NCBI RefSeq assembly: GCF_016735495.2
Contig: NZ_JAERQY020000007.1
Span: 1-64,000 of the forward strand
Source of the DNA: Lysobacter sp. MMG2
Lineage (GTDB): Bacteria > Pseudomonadota > Gammaproteobacteria > Xanthomonadales > Xanthomonadaceae
Length of the DNA: 64,000 nt
Direction: 5' to 3'
Shown: piece after piece, positions 52,251 through 62,330 of the stretch
How positions within the stretch are numbered: position 1 is the first letter of the stretch
Layout: each line of letters begins with the position of its first letter
Made by a program: the position numbers and the translations under genes
The notes under the pieces: generated by a model
Databases searched by the model: none
Told to the model about the DNA's origin: nothing
The model's input: only the letters and a program-made list of their open reading frames with translations

Positions 52251-53432
52251 ATGAGCAAGAAGAACGACAAGACCCCGAAGAAGACTGCCCCCGCGGTCGC
52301 GCGTAAGCCCGCGTCGAAGAAGGCCGCCGCCCCGGCGTCCAAACCCGATGTCGCACCCCTCGACCTGGCGATGCTGCGCGAGCGCATCGACGGCATCGAC
52401 CGGCACATCCAGGAACTGATCGGCGAGCGCGCGCAGTTCGCCAACCAGGTCGGCAAGGCCAAGGGCAAGCTCGCCGCCGCCGTCGACTATTACCGCCCCG
52501 AACGCGAGGCGCAGGTGTTGCGCCGCGTGGTCGACCGCAACGACGGTCCGCTCAACGACGAAGTGCTGGTGCGCCTGTTCCGCGAGATCATGTCCGCCTG
52601 CCTTGCGCAGCAGGAGCCGCTGAAGATCGGTTACCTGGGCCCGGAAGGCACGCACTCGCAGCAGGCGGTCTACAAGCATTTCGGCCATTCGATCCACGGC
52701 CTGCCGCTGTCGAGCATCGAAGAGGTGTTCCAGGAAGTGGAGGCCGGTCACGCCGACTTCGGCGTCGTACCGGTGGAGAACTCCACGCAGGGCACGATCC
52801 AGTCCACGCTGGACATGTTCCTGACCTCCCAGCTGAAGATCTGCGGCGAAGTCGAGCTGCGCGTGCACCAGCACCTGCTGTCGCGCGCCGGTCGCCTGGA
52901 AGACATCGAGCGCGTGTACTCGCACCCGCAGTCGTTCGCGCAGTGCAAGGCGTGGCTGCGCCAGTACCTGCCCAAGGCGGAGAAGATCGCCGTCGCCAGC
53001 AACGCCGAAGCCGCGCGCCGCGCGCGCAGTGCCGACGACGCGGCGGCCATCGCCGGCATCAGCGCGGCCAGCGTGTACGGGCTGAAGTCGATCGCCGGGC
53101 CTATCGAGGATCGTCCGGACAACACGACGCGCTTCCTCGTCATCGGCCGCGAGTTGTTCCCGCCGTCGGGCAACGACCGCACCTCGCTGCTGGTGTTCAT
53201 CAAGGACCAGCCCGGCGCGCTGTACCACGTCCTGGAGCCGTTCGCGAAGCACGGCCTGAGCATGAACCGAATCGAATCCCGTCCCGGCCACACCGGGTTG
53301 TGGCAGTACGGTTTCTTCATCGACATCAGCGGCCACGTGCACGAAGACGCCATGCGCCGCGCGCTCGACGGACTGGCCGATTACGCTCAGGAAGTGAAGG
53401 TGCTGGGTTCCTACCCGGTGGCCATCGCATGA
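52251..53432 (+). CDS. pheA: Bifunctional chorismate mutase/prephenate dehydratase
   Basis: 393 residues. The N-terminal 35 residues are a Lys/Ala/Pro-rich extension not needed for the enzyme. Chorismate mutase is at about 37-125 (LRERIDGIDRHIQELIGERA), prephenate dehydratase at about 126-305 (IGYLGPEGTHSQQAVYKHFG, VVPVENSTQGTIQSTLDMFL, TTRFLVIG), and a C-terminal ACT domain (SLLVFIKDQPGALYHVLEPF, NRIESRPG) for Phe feedback. The start is 20 bases after the upstream repeat. Its stop overlaps the next ATG. Confidence 0.96.
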   Translation: MSKKNDKTPKKTAPAVARKPASKKAAAPASKPDVAPLDLAMLRERIDGIDRHIQELIGERAQFANQVGKAKGKLAAAVDYYRPEREAQVLRRVVDRNDGPLNDEVLVRLFREIMSACLAQQEPLKIGYLGPEGTHSQQAVYKHFGHSIHGLPLSSIEEVFQEVEAGHADFGVVPVENSTQGTIQSTLDMFLTSQLKICGEVELRVHQHLLSRAGRLEDIERVYSHPQSFAQCKAWLRQYLPKAEKIAVASNAEAARRARSADDAAAIAGISAASVYGLKSIAGPIEDRPDNTTRFLVIGRELFPPSGNDRTSLLVFIKDQPGALYHVLEPFAKHGLSMNRIESRPGHTGLWQYGFFIDISGHVHEDAMRRALDGLADYAQEVKVLGSYPVAIA

Positions 53433-54646
53433 ATGCCGTGCGCGACGACGACGCGGGGCAACCGGTCCGCGACGAAGCCTGGTTCGCCGCGCGCGCCTCG
53501 CGCGGCGTGCAGGGTTTGAAGGCCTACGATCCGGGGCACGACCTGGTCGCGTTGCGGCGCAGGTTCGCCGCACAGGGACGTGCAAGTGCCGCGGGAGGCA
53601 GGATGCCGGGAGCGGCCGGCGAGGAAAACCTCGTCGAGCTGGGTTCCAACGAGAACCCCTACGGCCCGTCGCCGGCCGCACGCGCGGCGATCGTGGACCA
53701 GTTGGGCTCGCTGCACCGTTATCCCGATCCGCTGGGCGCGGACCTCAAGCGCGCGCTGGCGAAGACACACGGCGTGGACGTCGCGCGGATCCTGCTCGGC
53801 AACGGTTCGCACGAACTGCTGATGCAGCTGGCGCAGGTGTTCACCGGACCGGGCGATGAAGTGGTGTTCTCGCGTTACGGTTTCGCCGTATTCGCACTTG
53901 CCACGCAGGCGGCCGGCGCGCAGCGCGTGGTCGTCGAAGCGCTGCCGGAAGACCATCCGGCGATGCCGCTGGGGCACGACCTGGACGCGATCGCCGCTGC
54001 GATCACGCCGCGCACCAAGCTGGTCTACCTCGCCAATCCGAACAACCCGACCGGCACCTGGTTCGGCCGCGAAGCCTTCGCGGCGTTCATGGCGAAGGTG
54101 CCCGCGCACGTGATCGTGGTGATGGACGAGGCGTACGCGGAGATGGCCGACGCGGAGGCCGATGTCGCCACCGCACTGCCGCTGCTGGCTGCGCATTCCA
54201 ACCTCGCGCTGACGCGTACTTTCAGCAAGGCGTACGGGCTGGCGGGCTTGCGCGTGGGTTACCTCATCGGCGCGCCGGGACTCGTCGCGGTGATGGAGCG
54301 CCTGCGCGAGAGCTTCAACGTCAACGGCCCCGCACTGGCCGCCTGCGAAGCGGCGCTGGGCGACCAGCCACACCTGCTGTCGGCGCGCGAGCGCAATGCC
54401 GCACAACGCGCCGCGCTGGCCGAAGCGTTCGCGCAACGCGGCCTGCGCACGTATCCCTCGCAGACGAATTTCGTGCTGGTGCGCTTCGGGCCGGAGACGG
54501 TGCGGATCGAGGCCGACCTCACCGCGCGCGGCGTCGTGCTGCGTCCGATGAGCGGGTACGGCCTGCCCGAATGCCTGCGCGTCACCGTCGGCGATGCCGA
54601 CGAAAACCGACGGCTGCTCGCCGCCATCGACGAGGTGCGCGCATGA
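53429..54646 (+). CDS. hisC: Histidinol-phosphate/aromatic aminotransferase
   Basis: 405 residues. Residues 1-70 contain a variable insert; the conserved start is LVELGSNENPYGPSPAARAA. PLP Lys lies in TRTFSKAYGLAGLRVGYLIG, with VYLANPNNPTGTWFGREAF and VVMDEAYAEMADAE before it and an Arg near the end (CLRVTVGDADEN). Located between pheA and aroA, it probably transaminates phenylpyruvate or related aromatic 2-oxoacids as well as or instead of histidinol phosphate. Overlaps both neighbours by ATGA. Confidence 0.93.
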   Translation: MNAVRDDDAGQPVRDEAWFAARASRGVQGLKAYDPGHDLVALRRRFAAQGRASAAGGRMPGAAGEENLVELGSNENPYGPSPAARAAIVDQLGSLHRYPDPLGADLKRALAKTHGVDVARILLGNGSHELLMQLAQVFTGPGDEVVFSRYGFAVFALATQAAGAQRVVVEALPEDHPAMPLGHDLDAIAAAITPRTKLVYLANPNNPTGTWFGREAFAAFMAKVPAHVIVVMDEAYAEMADAEADVATALPLLAAHSNLALTRTFSKAYGLAGLRVGYLIGAPGLVAVMERLRESFNVNGPALAACEAALGDQPHLLSARERNAAQRAALAEAFAQRGLRTYPSQTNFVLVRFGPETVRIEADLTARGVVLRPMSGYGLPECLRVTVGDADENRRLLAAIDEVRA

Positions 54647-55959
54647 GCGGCTCGACCCAGCACTGGATTGCACGCCCCGGGCAGCCGCTGCGCGGGACCG
54701 TGCGCGTGCCGGGCGACAAGTCCGTGTCGCACCGCGCGATCATGCTCGGCGCGCTGGCCGAAGGCGTCGCGCGCGTCAGCGGTTTCCTGGAAGGCGAGGA
54801 CACGCGCGCCACGGCGCGGGTGTTCGAACAACTCGGCGTGCGCATCGAAACGCCCAGCGCGAGCGAACGCATCGTCCACGGCGTCGGCCTGCGCGGCCTG
54901 CGCGCCAGCGCCACGCCGCTGGACTGCGGCAATGCCGGCACCGGCATGCGCCTGCTGGCCGGCGTGCTGGCGGGGCAGGCGTTCGACAGCGTGCTGGTGG
55001 GTGACGCATCGCTGTCGAAGCGGCCGATGCGGCGGGTGATCGATCCGCTGGCGCGGATGGGCGCGCGCATCGACGCGGAGGAGGGCGGGTTGCCGCCGCT
55101 GCGCATCCACGGCGGCCAGGCGTTGCAGGGCATCGACTACACGCTGCCCGTGGCGAGCGCGCAGGTGAAGTCCGCGCTGCTGCTCGCCGGCCTGTACGCC
55201 AACGGCGACACCATCGTCCACGAGCCGCATCCCACCCGCGACTACACCGAGCGGATGCTGGCGGCGTTCGGCTGGCCGATCACGTTCTCGCCCGGCTTCG
55301 CCCGGCTCTCCGGTTGCGGCGTGCTGCGTGCCACCGACGTCAACGTGCCGGCCGATTTTTCGTCGGCGGCGTTCTTCCTCGTGGCGGCCAGCATCGTCCC
55401 GGGCTCGGAACTGCGCCTGCAGGCGGTGGGCATGAACCCCCGCCGCACGGGCCTGCTCACCGCGCTGCGCCGCATGGGCGCCGACATCCGCGAGGAAAAC
55501 GCGACCGAGCAGGGCGGCGAGCCGGTGGCGGACCTGGTCGTCCGTTACGCCCCGCTGCACGGCATCGAAGTGGATGGCGAACTGGCGCCGGACATGATCG
55601 ACGAGTTCCCCGCGCTGTTCGTCGCGGCGGCCTGCGCCGAAGGCGCGACCACCATCCGCGACGCCGCCGAACTGAGGGTCAAGGAGTCCGACCGCATCGC
55701 CACCATGGCGCAGGGCCTGCGCGCGCTGGGGCTGGACGTGGAGGAGCACCCGGACGGGGCGACCATCGTGCCGGGCCCCTTGCGGGCGGGCGAGGTCGAC
55801 AGCCACGGCGATCATCGCATCGCCATGAGCTTCGCCGTGGCCGCGCAACGGGCGGCGGGCGAGGTGCGGATCGGCGACGTCGCCAACGTCGCGACCTCGT
55901 TCCCGGGATTCGACACGCTGGCCCGTGATAGCGGTATCTGGTTGGCCCCCGGCGCGTGA
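54643..55959 (+). CDS. aroA: 3-phosphoshikimate 1-carboxyvinyltransferase (EPSP synthase)
   Basis: 438 residues from MSGSTQHWIARPGQPLRGTV. Substrate motifs are all seen: RVPGDKSVSHRAIMLGALAE, DCGNAGTGMRLLAGVLAGQ, GDASLSKRPMRRVIDPL, RVKESDRIATMAQGLRALG and GDHRIAMSFAVAA. It makes EPSP from shikimate 3-phosphate and PEP, the sixth shikimate step. It is coupled to hisC by an ATGA overlap, so serC-pheA-hisC-aroA probably form one transcript. Confidence 0.97.
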   Translation: MSGSTQHWIARPGQPLRGTVRVPGDKSVSHRAIMLGALAEGVARVSGFLEGEDTRATARVFEQLGVRIETPSASERIVHGVGLRGLRASATPLDCGNAGTGMRLLAGVLAGQAFDSVLVGDASLSKRPMRRVIDPLARMGARIDAEEGGLPPLRIHGGQALQGIDYTLPVASAQVKSALLLAGLYANGDTIVHEPHPTRDYTERMLAAFGWPITFSPGFARLSGCGVLRATDVNVPADFSSAAFFLVAASIVPGSELRLQAVGMNPRRTGLLTALRRMGADIREENATEQGGEPVADLVVRYAPLHGIEVDGELAPDMIDEFPALFVAAACAEGATTIRDAAELRVKESDRIATMAQGLRALGLDVEEHPDGATIVPGPLRAGEVDSHGDHRIAMSFAVAAQRAAGEVRIGDVANVATSFPGFDTLARDSGIWLAPGA

Positions 55960-56002
55960 CTTAGACTCACCGCTGCCAATCTTCCCCCTGTTCCCGACCT
56001 AC

Positions 56003-57523
56003 GTGCCCCAACCCGTCCCCGATCCCGACGCGCGCGATGAACGCGGTGGTCGAGTTCCATTCCAGGAGTCCCCGCGCGCGCTCGGCATCTCGCCGCTGCT
56101 GACGTGGGTGGCCCTGGCGGGCATCGCGTTCCAGGCGTTCTTCGCCATCAACGACCTCACCAGTCACCCGGAGTACGGCACCTTCGTGGCGCTGTGCGCC
56201 ATGGTGCTGGCCGGCGCGCGGCCGTGGCGCGAACTGGCGGCGCATCCGGCGGTACGGATGCTCGGGGTGCTGGCGGTTTTCATGATCCTGCACGCGGGGT
56301 ACATCGCGTGGTCGTCCCCGGACATCCTGTGGAAGAACCAGCTGTCCCAGGTCGGCAAGATGCTGCGCGTGGGTGCGCAGTGCTGCGTGATCGGCTGGTG
56401 GCTGTCGGTGTATCCGCGGGCGATTCCCACGATGCTCACGGTGCTGATCCTCGGCCTGCTCGGGGCGGTGCTCTACCACATGCCCTGGAACGAGATGCCC
56501 GCCATCTGGTCGGGCGAAGTGCGGCCGCGCTTCGGCATTTCGCAGAACCTCAGCGGCATGATCGCGGCGGTGGGCGGCTGGCTCACGCTGTGCCTGCTGA
56601 TCGGCATCTGGCGCGACCTGCCGCGCGGATCGCGGCGGTCGTGGATGCTGCTGGTGGCGTTCCTGGCCTACGTCGGCAGCTTCTGCGTGTTGCTGTTCTC
56701 GCAGTCGCGCGGGGCCTGGCTGTCGTTCCTGATCGCCGTGCCGCTGGCCATCGTGGGCTACTCGCTTACGCGCGGGCCGCGGCGGCGCCCGCTGCCCTGG
56801 CAGCCGCTGCTGCTTGCCGCGGTCGCCTCGGTGCTGCTGCTGGTTGCCGCGCACCGGATCTTCGCGATGCGTTTCGACGGCGCCCACCAGATGCTGCCGA
56901 GCTGGGTCGAGTCGATGCTGGAGGGGAAGGGCGAAGTCGCGTCGCCGCCGGCATCACCCCCTGACGTCGCACCGGGCGGAACGGCTGCCCGTCTTCCTGC
57001 GCCAAACGCCGCGCCTGCGAAGGCGCAGCCCGCCTCGCCCACGGCCTTGCCGCCGGACATCGACGGACTGGACACCACGATCCCCGGCAACAAGGCGGTC
57101 GGCATCCGCGTCCTGCTGTACCGGATGGGCATGGAGCGCTTCCTGGAACGCCCGTGGCTGGGCTGGGGCCTGGACACCGTGCCGGTGCTGATCGAGCGCG
57201 CCCAGCTGCCCACCGGCGAACGCTTCGTCCACCTGCACAACGCCTATCTGGATGCGCTCGTCGGCATGGGCCTGATCGGCGGCGCGCTGCTGTTCGCCGT
57301 GTTCGCGCTGCTCATGCGCGAACTCTGGCTGGCCTGGCGCACCGGCATCGTCTCCACGGCCAGCTTCTGGGGCATGGCCGGTTGCGTCGGCATCGTGCTG
57401 ATCGCCAACAACTTCGATTCGCTGATGTGGCGGTTCGAATACTCGCGCGCCCCGCTGGGCCTGATCTTCGGCTGCTGCATGGCCTATGGGCTCATGCGCG
57501 AACGCCGCGCCCGCGAAGGGTGA
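56003..57523 (+). CDS. O-antigen ligase/polymerase (Wzy_C) family membrane protein
   Basis: About 506 residues from the GTG at 56003; the frame also opens at 55925 inside aroA, and I cannot choose firmly. Ten or more membrane helices surround a large loop with the family pattern: ISQNLSGMIAAVGGWLTLCL, FSQSRGAWLSFLIAVPLAIV, and FLERPWLGWGLDTVPVLIE then GERFVHLHNAYLDALVGMGL. The RGAWL and HNAYLD motifs mark O-antigen ligase WaaL or polymerase. A Pro/Ala-rich stretch in the loop (about 300-355) is unusual. Which glycan it serves is unknown. Confidence 0.85.
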   Translation: MPQPVPDPDARDERGGRVPFQESPRALGISPLLTWVALAGIAFQAFFAINDLTSHPEYGTFVALCAMVLAGARPWRELAAHPAVRMLGVLAVFMILHAGYIAWSSPDILWKNQLSQVGKMLRVGAQCCVIGWWLSVYPRAIPTMLTVLILGLLGAVLYHMPWNEMPAIWSGEVRPRFGISQNLSGMIAAVGGWLTLCLLIGIWRDLPRGSRRSWMLLVAFLAYVGSFCVLLFSQSRGAWLSFLIAVPLAIVGYSLTRGPRRRPLPWQPLLLAAVASVLLLVAAHRIFAMRFDGAHQMLPSWVESMLEGKGEVASPPASPPDVAPGGTAARLPAPNAAPAKAQPASPTALPPDIDGLDTTIPGNKAVGIRVLLYRMGMERFLERPWLGWGLDTVPVLIERAQLPTGERFVHLHNAYLDALVGMGLIGGALLFAVFALLMRELWLAWRTGIVSTASFWGMAGCVGIVLIANNFDSLMWRFEYSRAPLGLIFGCCMAYGLMRERRAREG

Positions 57524-57546
57524 GTGCCGGGGCTGACCCGGCCCCG

Positions 57547-58203
57547 TCAGCGTTGCGCCTGGAAACTGATCGGCACCATCACCGTGCCCGCGGTCGGCTG
57601 GCCGCCCTGCATCGCCGGGCGGAAGCGCCAGCGCTTCACCGCATCCACGGCCGCGCGGTCCAGGTGCCGCGAGCCGCTGGTGTTGGCCACTTCGACATCA
57701 CGCGGCACGCCATCCGGGCCGATCTGCGCGCGCACCATCACCGTGCCGCTTTCGCCGCGCCGCAGCGCCTGGTTCGGGTAGCGCGGGGCCGGGGTCTGGC
57801 CTGTGATGGGTTCGGGGCGCGTCGGCACGCCGGTCGGCGCAGGCGCTTCGACCGGGCGCGGCAAGGTTGGCGGCGGTGTCTCCGGGCGGGTTTCGACCAG
57901 GCGCGGGCGTTCTTCGCCTTCGCCCGGCGTTGGCGCGGGCGGGGCCGCGCCCATGCCGCTGGCGTTGTCGCGCTGCGCCGGCAGCGGCGCGGGCAGGGGG
58001 GCGTAACGCGGCGAGTCGGCCGTCGGTGCCGGGCCGGCGCGGAACAAGGTGTCGCGGTCGCGGCGCCCGATCGACAGCACCAGCGCGAACAGCACCAACC
58101 CGACCACGAAGGCGAGCAGCACCCACAGCAACGAGCGTCCCGAAGGCAGCCAATCGGACAGGGCAAACGCGGGACGGTGCGGTGCGGGGGCGGGTGCGGA
58201 CAT
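57547..58203 (-). CDS. TonB-family energy-transducing protein
   Basis: 218 residues from MSAPAPAPHRPAFALSDWLP. One helix near the N-terminus (LLWVLLAFVVGLVLFALVLS), a Pro-rich spacer of about 85 residues, then the TonB C-terminal domain: RYPNQALRRGESGTVMVRAQ, PRDVEVANTSGSRHLDRAAV and WRFRPAMQGGQPTAG. It can connect the inner membrane to a receptor in the outer membrane. No exbB/exbD is adjacent, so it depends on pumps from elsewhere or is an auxiliary TonB. Confidence 0.88.
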   Translation of the reverse strand: MSAPAPAPHRPAFALSDWLPSGRSLLWVLLAFVVGLVLFALVLSIGRRDRDTLFRAGPAPTADSPRYAPLPAPLPAQRDNASGMGAAPPAPTPGEGEERPRLVETRPETPPPTLPRPVEAPAPTGVPTRPEPITGQTPAPRYPNQALRRGESGTVMVRAQIGPDGVPRDVEVANTSGSRHLDRAAVDAVKRWRFRPAMQGGQPTAGTVMVPISFQAQR

Positions 58204-58306
58204 GCGGGATCCGGTCGGAAGGCTCTCCGGATTCTGACGACACGCGCCCGGAACGACGTGAACGTTTCGGCAATCGGTCGCTCTGAGGTGCAGTTACACG
58301 CGATAA

Positions 58307-59635
<1,329 letters not shown>

Positions 59636-59639
59636 TCCC

Positions 59640-59805
59640 GCTTTTCCCTTCTCCCCTCGGGAGGAGGTGCCCGAAGGGCGGATGAGGGGTAACGAAGACG
59701 CTTGGGTGAACCATCAGTGCCGTGCCGTGCCGCGCTCGTGGTTTCCCGAACACACTCCGTTCCCCCTCACCCCAACCCCTCTCCCGATGGGGCAGGGGCT
59801 AAGAA
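59640..59805. repeat. Two CTCTCCC-family elements after serS
   Basis: At 59640-59690 lies CCCTTCTCCCCTCGGGAGGA plus GTGCCCGAAGGGCGGATGAG, like the left half of the composite elements. At 59762-59805 lies CCCTCACCCCAACCCCTCTC with an imperfect arm, ending GGGGCAGGGGC. Together they fill most of the gap downstream of serS. Confidence 0.7.
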
Positions 59806-59827
59806 CACCGCCCTCATCGAACGCGCA

Positions 59828-59857
59828 ATAAAAAACGGGCCCGCAATGCGGGCCCGT
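59828..59857 (-). terminator. Intrinsic terminator of azoR
   Basis: ACGGGCCCGC-AAT-GCGGGCCCGT at 59835-59857, a perfect 10-bp stem. On the minus strand it is followed by TTTTTTATTG, a strong U-tract. It lies about 50 bases past the azoR stop. Confidence 0.9.
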
Positions 59858-59905
59858 CGCGTTTACCGGCTCAAGCGGGGAGGGGTGGGCCGGCGTCACG
59901 CTCCC

Positions 59906-60490
59906 TCAGGCGGCTTCTGCCAGAGGGGAACGGATGGACGCGTGCGCAGCGGCCAGCGCATCGGCGCGGTGCTGGTCGGAATAGGTCACGCCCTCGGCGC
60001 GGATGATCTCCACGTCGGTCACGCCCAGGAAACCGAACACCTGGCGCAGGTAGGCCTCCTGGAAGTCCGCCGGGCTCGCATCGCCGTACAAGCCACCGCG
60101 GCCGCTGACGATCACCATGCGCTTGCCGCCGGCCAGGCCTTCGGGCTTGCCTTCGGCCGTGTAGCGGAAGGTGCGGCCGGCCACGGCCACGCGGTCGATC
60201 CACGCCTTGAGCGTTGAAGGAATGCTGAAGTTGTAAAACGGCGCGCCAATCACCACTACATCGGCAGCAAGGAACTGCTGCATCGTCGCCTCATCGGCTT
60301 CGGCCTGGGCCGGGTCGGCCTTGGCGAGGGAGCGGCCGGTCAGGTGCGGCAGCGGGTCGGCGTCCAGGTCGCGGTAGTCGACGGAGAGGTCGGCGACGGC
60401 ATCCTGCCAGCGGGCCACGACGGCCGCGGTCAGTTCACGGGTGACCGAATTAGTGCCAAGGGCACTGGAATCGAGATGCAGGAGCTTCAT
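59906..60490 (-). CDS. azoR: FMN-dependent NADH:quinone oxidoreductase/azoreductase
   Basis: 194 residues from MKLLHLDSSALGTNSVTREL, the start of the AzoR family. The flavodoxin-like fold shows FMN-contact motifs in LDSSALGTNSVTR, VVIGAPFYNFSIPSTLKAWI and IVSGRGGLYG. It reduces quinones and azo compounds with NADH in the cytoplasm. It is divergent from a LysR gene with a 119-base shared promoter region, a frequent arrangement for LysR-controlled azoR and quinone-stress genes. Confidence 0.94.
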   Translation of the reverse strand: MKLLHLDSSALGTNSVTRELTAAVVARWQDAVADLSVDYRDLDADPLPHLTGRSLAKADPAQAEADEATMQQFLAADVVVIGAPFYNFSIPSTLKAWIDRVAVAGRTFRYTAEGKPEGLAGGKRMVIVSGRGGLYGDASPADFQEAYLRQVFGFLGVTDVEIIRAEGVTYSDQHRADALAAAHASIRSPLAEAA

Positions 60491-60609
60491 GATGGGCCTC
60501 GGATGGAACGATCGGCGGGATGCCGGGTCGGAGGCCAATCTAGGTCGTTGCCGTAGTGGAATAAATCTGGTCAAATGTCACTAACCGTTCCGGAATTGGA
60601 ATTATCGCC
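60491..60609. promoter_or_regulatory. Shared divergent promoter region of azoR and the LysR gene
   Basis: 119 bases between two outward-facing starts. It includes an AT-richer stretch (GTGGAATAAATCTGGTCAAA) and CCGGAATTGGAATTATC, which contains T-N11-A candidates for LysR binding. I cannot assign a specific operator; the arrangement itself suggests autoregulation. Confidence 0.5.
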
Positions 60610-61623
60610 ATGCAGGACCTGAACGACCTGTACTACTTCGCCATGGTGGTCGAGCACGGCGGCTTCGCCGCAGCCGAACGCGCCCTGGGGATCCCCAAGT
60701 CCCGCCTGAGCCGCCGCATCAGCCAACTGGAGACCGACCTGGGCGTGCGCCTGCTCCAGCGCTCCACCCGCCGGTTCGCCGTGACGGACGTCGGCAACAG
60801 CGTCTACCGCCACGCCCAGTCGATGCTCGCCGAGGCCCAGGCCGCGCACGAAGTCGTCGACCGCCTCAGCGCCGAACCGCGCGGCGTGATCCGCGTCAGC
60901 GTCCCGGTGGGGATGGCGCAACAGCAGATGCCCAAGCTGCTGCCGGAATTCCTCGCCCGCTTCCCGCAGGTGCGGGTGCAGCTGCTGGTCAGCAACCGCC
61001 GCGTGGACATCATCAACGAAGGCATCGACGTCGCCCTGCGCGTGCGTTCCAAGCTCGACGACGACGGCAGCCTGGTGATGCGCAGCTTCGGCCAGATCGC
61101 CGAACTGCTGGTCGCCAGCCCCGATTACCTCAAGCGCATGGGCCGCCCGAAGAATCCGGACGAACTCGGCGACCACGTCACCCTCAGCATGAGCGAGGAC
61201 GACGCCCGCCAGCGCTGGGAACTGCACGGCCCCGACGGTGACGTGCGCCGCGTCGAACTCAAGCCGCGCGTGATGGGCTTCGATTTCCCCATGCTGATGC
61301 AGCTGGCCCAGCAGGGCGTGGGCATCACGCTGCTGCCGGAAACCATCTGCGCCGAAGCCGTGCGCCGCGGCGAACTGGAAGTCGTGCTGCCCGACTGGCG
61401 CCTGCCGCAGGGCATCTTCCACGCCGTGTTCGCATCGCGCCGCGGCCTGCTGCCGGCGGTGCGCGTCTTCATCGACTTCATCGCCGAGAAAGCCCCGGGC
61501 CTGGTCGAATCCGCCCGCCTGCAATGCAGCGAGATCAAGGGCAAGCCCTGCCCGGAGGACGCCGCGAAGCTTTCGCCGCCCGCCGTCGCCGCGCCGGCGC
61601 CCCGGATCGTCACCGAAGCATGA
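60610..61623 (+). CDS. LysR-family transcriptional regulator
   Basis: 337 residues. The HTH is at the N-terminus: MQDLNDLYYFAMVVEHGGFA, ALGIPKSRLSRRISQLETDL. The effector domain follows (PRGVIRVSVPVGMAQQQMPK, RRVDIINEGIDVALRVRSKL, QQGVGITLLPETICAEAVRR). The C-terminal 45 residues are a Pro/Ala-rich extension with two Cys, beyond normal LysR length of about 300. It likely regulates the divergent azoR gene; similar LysR/azoR or LysR/quinone-reductase pairs are known. Confidence 0.93.
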   Translation: MQDLNDLYYFAMVVEHGGFAAAERALGIPKSRLSRRISQLETDLGVRLLQRSTRRFAVTDVGNSVYRHAQSMLAEAQAAHEVVDRLSAEPRGVIRVSVPVGMAQQQMPKLLPEFLARFPQVRVQLLVSNRRVDIINEGIDVALRVRSKLDDDGSLVMRSFGQIAELLVASPDYLKRMGRPKNPDELGDHVTLSMSEDDARQRWELHGPDGDVRRVELKPRVMGFDFPMLMQLAQQGVGITLLPETICAEAVRRGELEVVLPDWRLPQGIFHAVFASRRGLLPAVRVFIDFIAEKAPGLVESARLQCSEIKGKPCPEDAAKLSPPAVAAPAPRIVTEA

Positions 61624-61629
61624 GAGAAT

Positions 61630-61660
61630 GCGGCCCGCATCGCGCGGGCCGCAGCGTTTT
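61630..61660 (+). terminator. Intrinsic terminator of the LysR gene
   Basis: GCGGCCCGC and GCGGGCCGC arms (61630-61638 with 61644-61652) followed by AGCGTTTTG. It lies 6 bases past the LysR stop, with a short U-tract. Confidence 0.75.
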
Positions 61661-61750
61661 GGCGCCCCGGATCCTCGGAAACGCCCCGCGTAACCGAGCC
61701 CCGCCACGCGATAACGACGGCAAAGCGCGTGCCGCAAAGCGCATCAAAAC

Positions 61751-61840
61751 GGAGAGATGGCCGAGTGGTTTAAGGCAGCGGTCTTGAAAACCGCCGAAGG
61801 GTCAAACCTTCCGTGGGTTCGAATCCCACTCTCTCCGCCA
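61751..61840 (+). tRNA. tRNA-Ser (anticodon TGA)
   Basis: 90 bases with encoded CCA. Acceptor GGAGAGA/TCTCTCC, anticodon loop CTTGAAA between GCGGT and ACCGC gives anticodon TGA. A long variable arm (CGAAGGGTCAAACCTTCCG) is typical of serine tRNAs. T arm GTGGGTTCGAATCCCAC. Confidence 0.97.
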
Positions 61841-62330
61841 CTTCCGATCAGGCGGCCGCGCCGCCCGCATCATCCCGCTTCACTTCGCCGAAGCTTGTCC
61901 TCGCCGCGTCTCACCATCGCCATACCTCGTCATTCCAGCGAAAGCAGGAATCCATCTGGCCGTTGCTCGCGCGCAGCGATGGCCCAAAGACGTGACGGCC
62001 ACGCGTAATCCCGTCATCCCGGCGAAGGCCGGGACCCAGGCCCATCGCCTGTCAGCCAGGCGACCTCCGGCGCACGCACGCGGGACATCTGCGCGCATCG
62101 GCCAACCCATGCGGATCGCCTGCAGTGATTCACGATTACCGAACCCGCGTAGTCCGGGTAAGCGAAGCGCCTCGAGGCTCTGCGGAGATTGGAAACTTGC
62201 ATATCGAGCGCGGCCTGCGTCCCTACCCAGGCTACGCGGGCTAACCCGCCTGATGCGGCAGGCCACCCGACGTACGGCCCACACGATCGGCGTAAAGTTG
62301 GAGCCCGACCTTTCCCCCGAGGATCGAGCG
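61841..62330. other. Repeat-rich gene-free region before the dehydrogenase
   Basis: Contains single CGTCATTCC-type hairpins at about 61928-61960 and 62011-62040 and a TAGCCCGGGTAAGCG-family element at 62148-62237. No gene is supported. The promoter of the dehydrogenase gene should lie in 62240-62330, where I see no clear boxes. Confidence 0.55.
62148..62237. repeat. TAGCCCGGGTAAGCG-family repeat, diverged copy
   Basis: CGTAGTCCGGGTAAGCGAAG at the left and CCTACCCAGGCTACGCGGG at the right; the arms pair with several mismatches. The same layout is seen at 52144 and 63827. Confidence 0.7.

Noticed and set aside
51054-53681. 875-codon minus-strand frame opposite serC and pheA
   Set aside because: Antisense of well-defined enzymes; composition artefact of high GC third positions.
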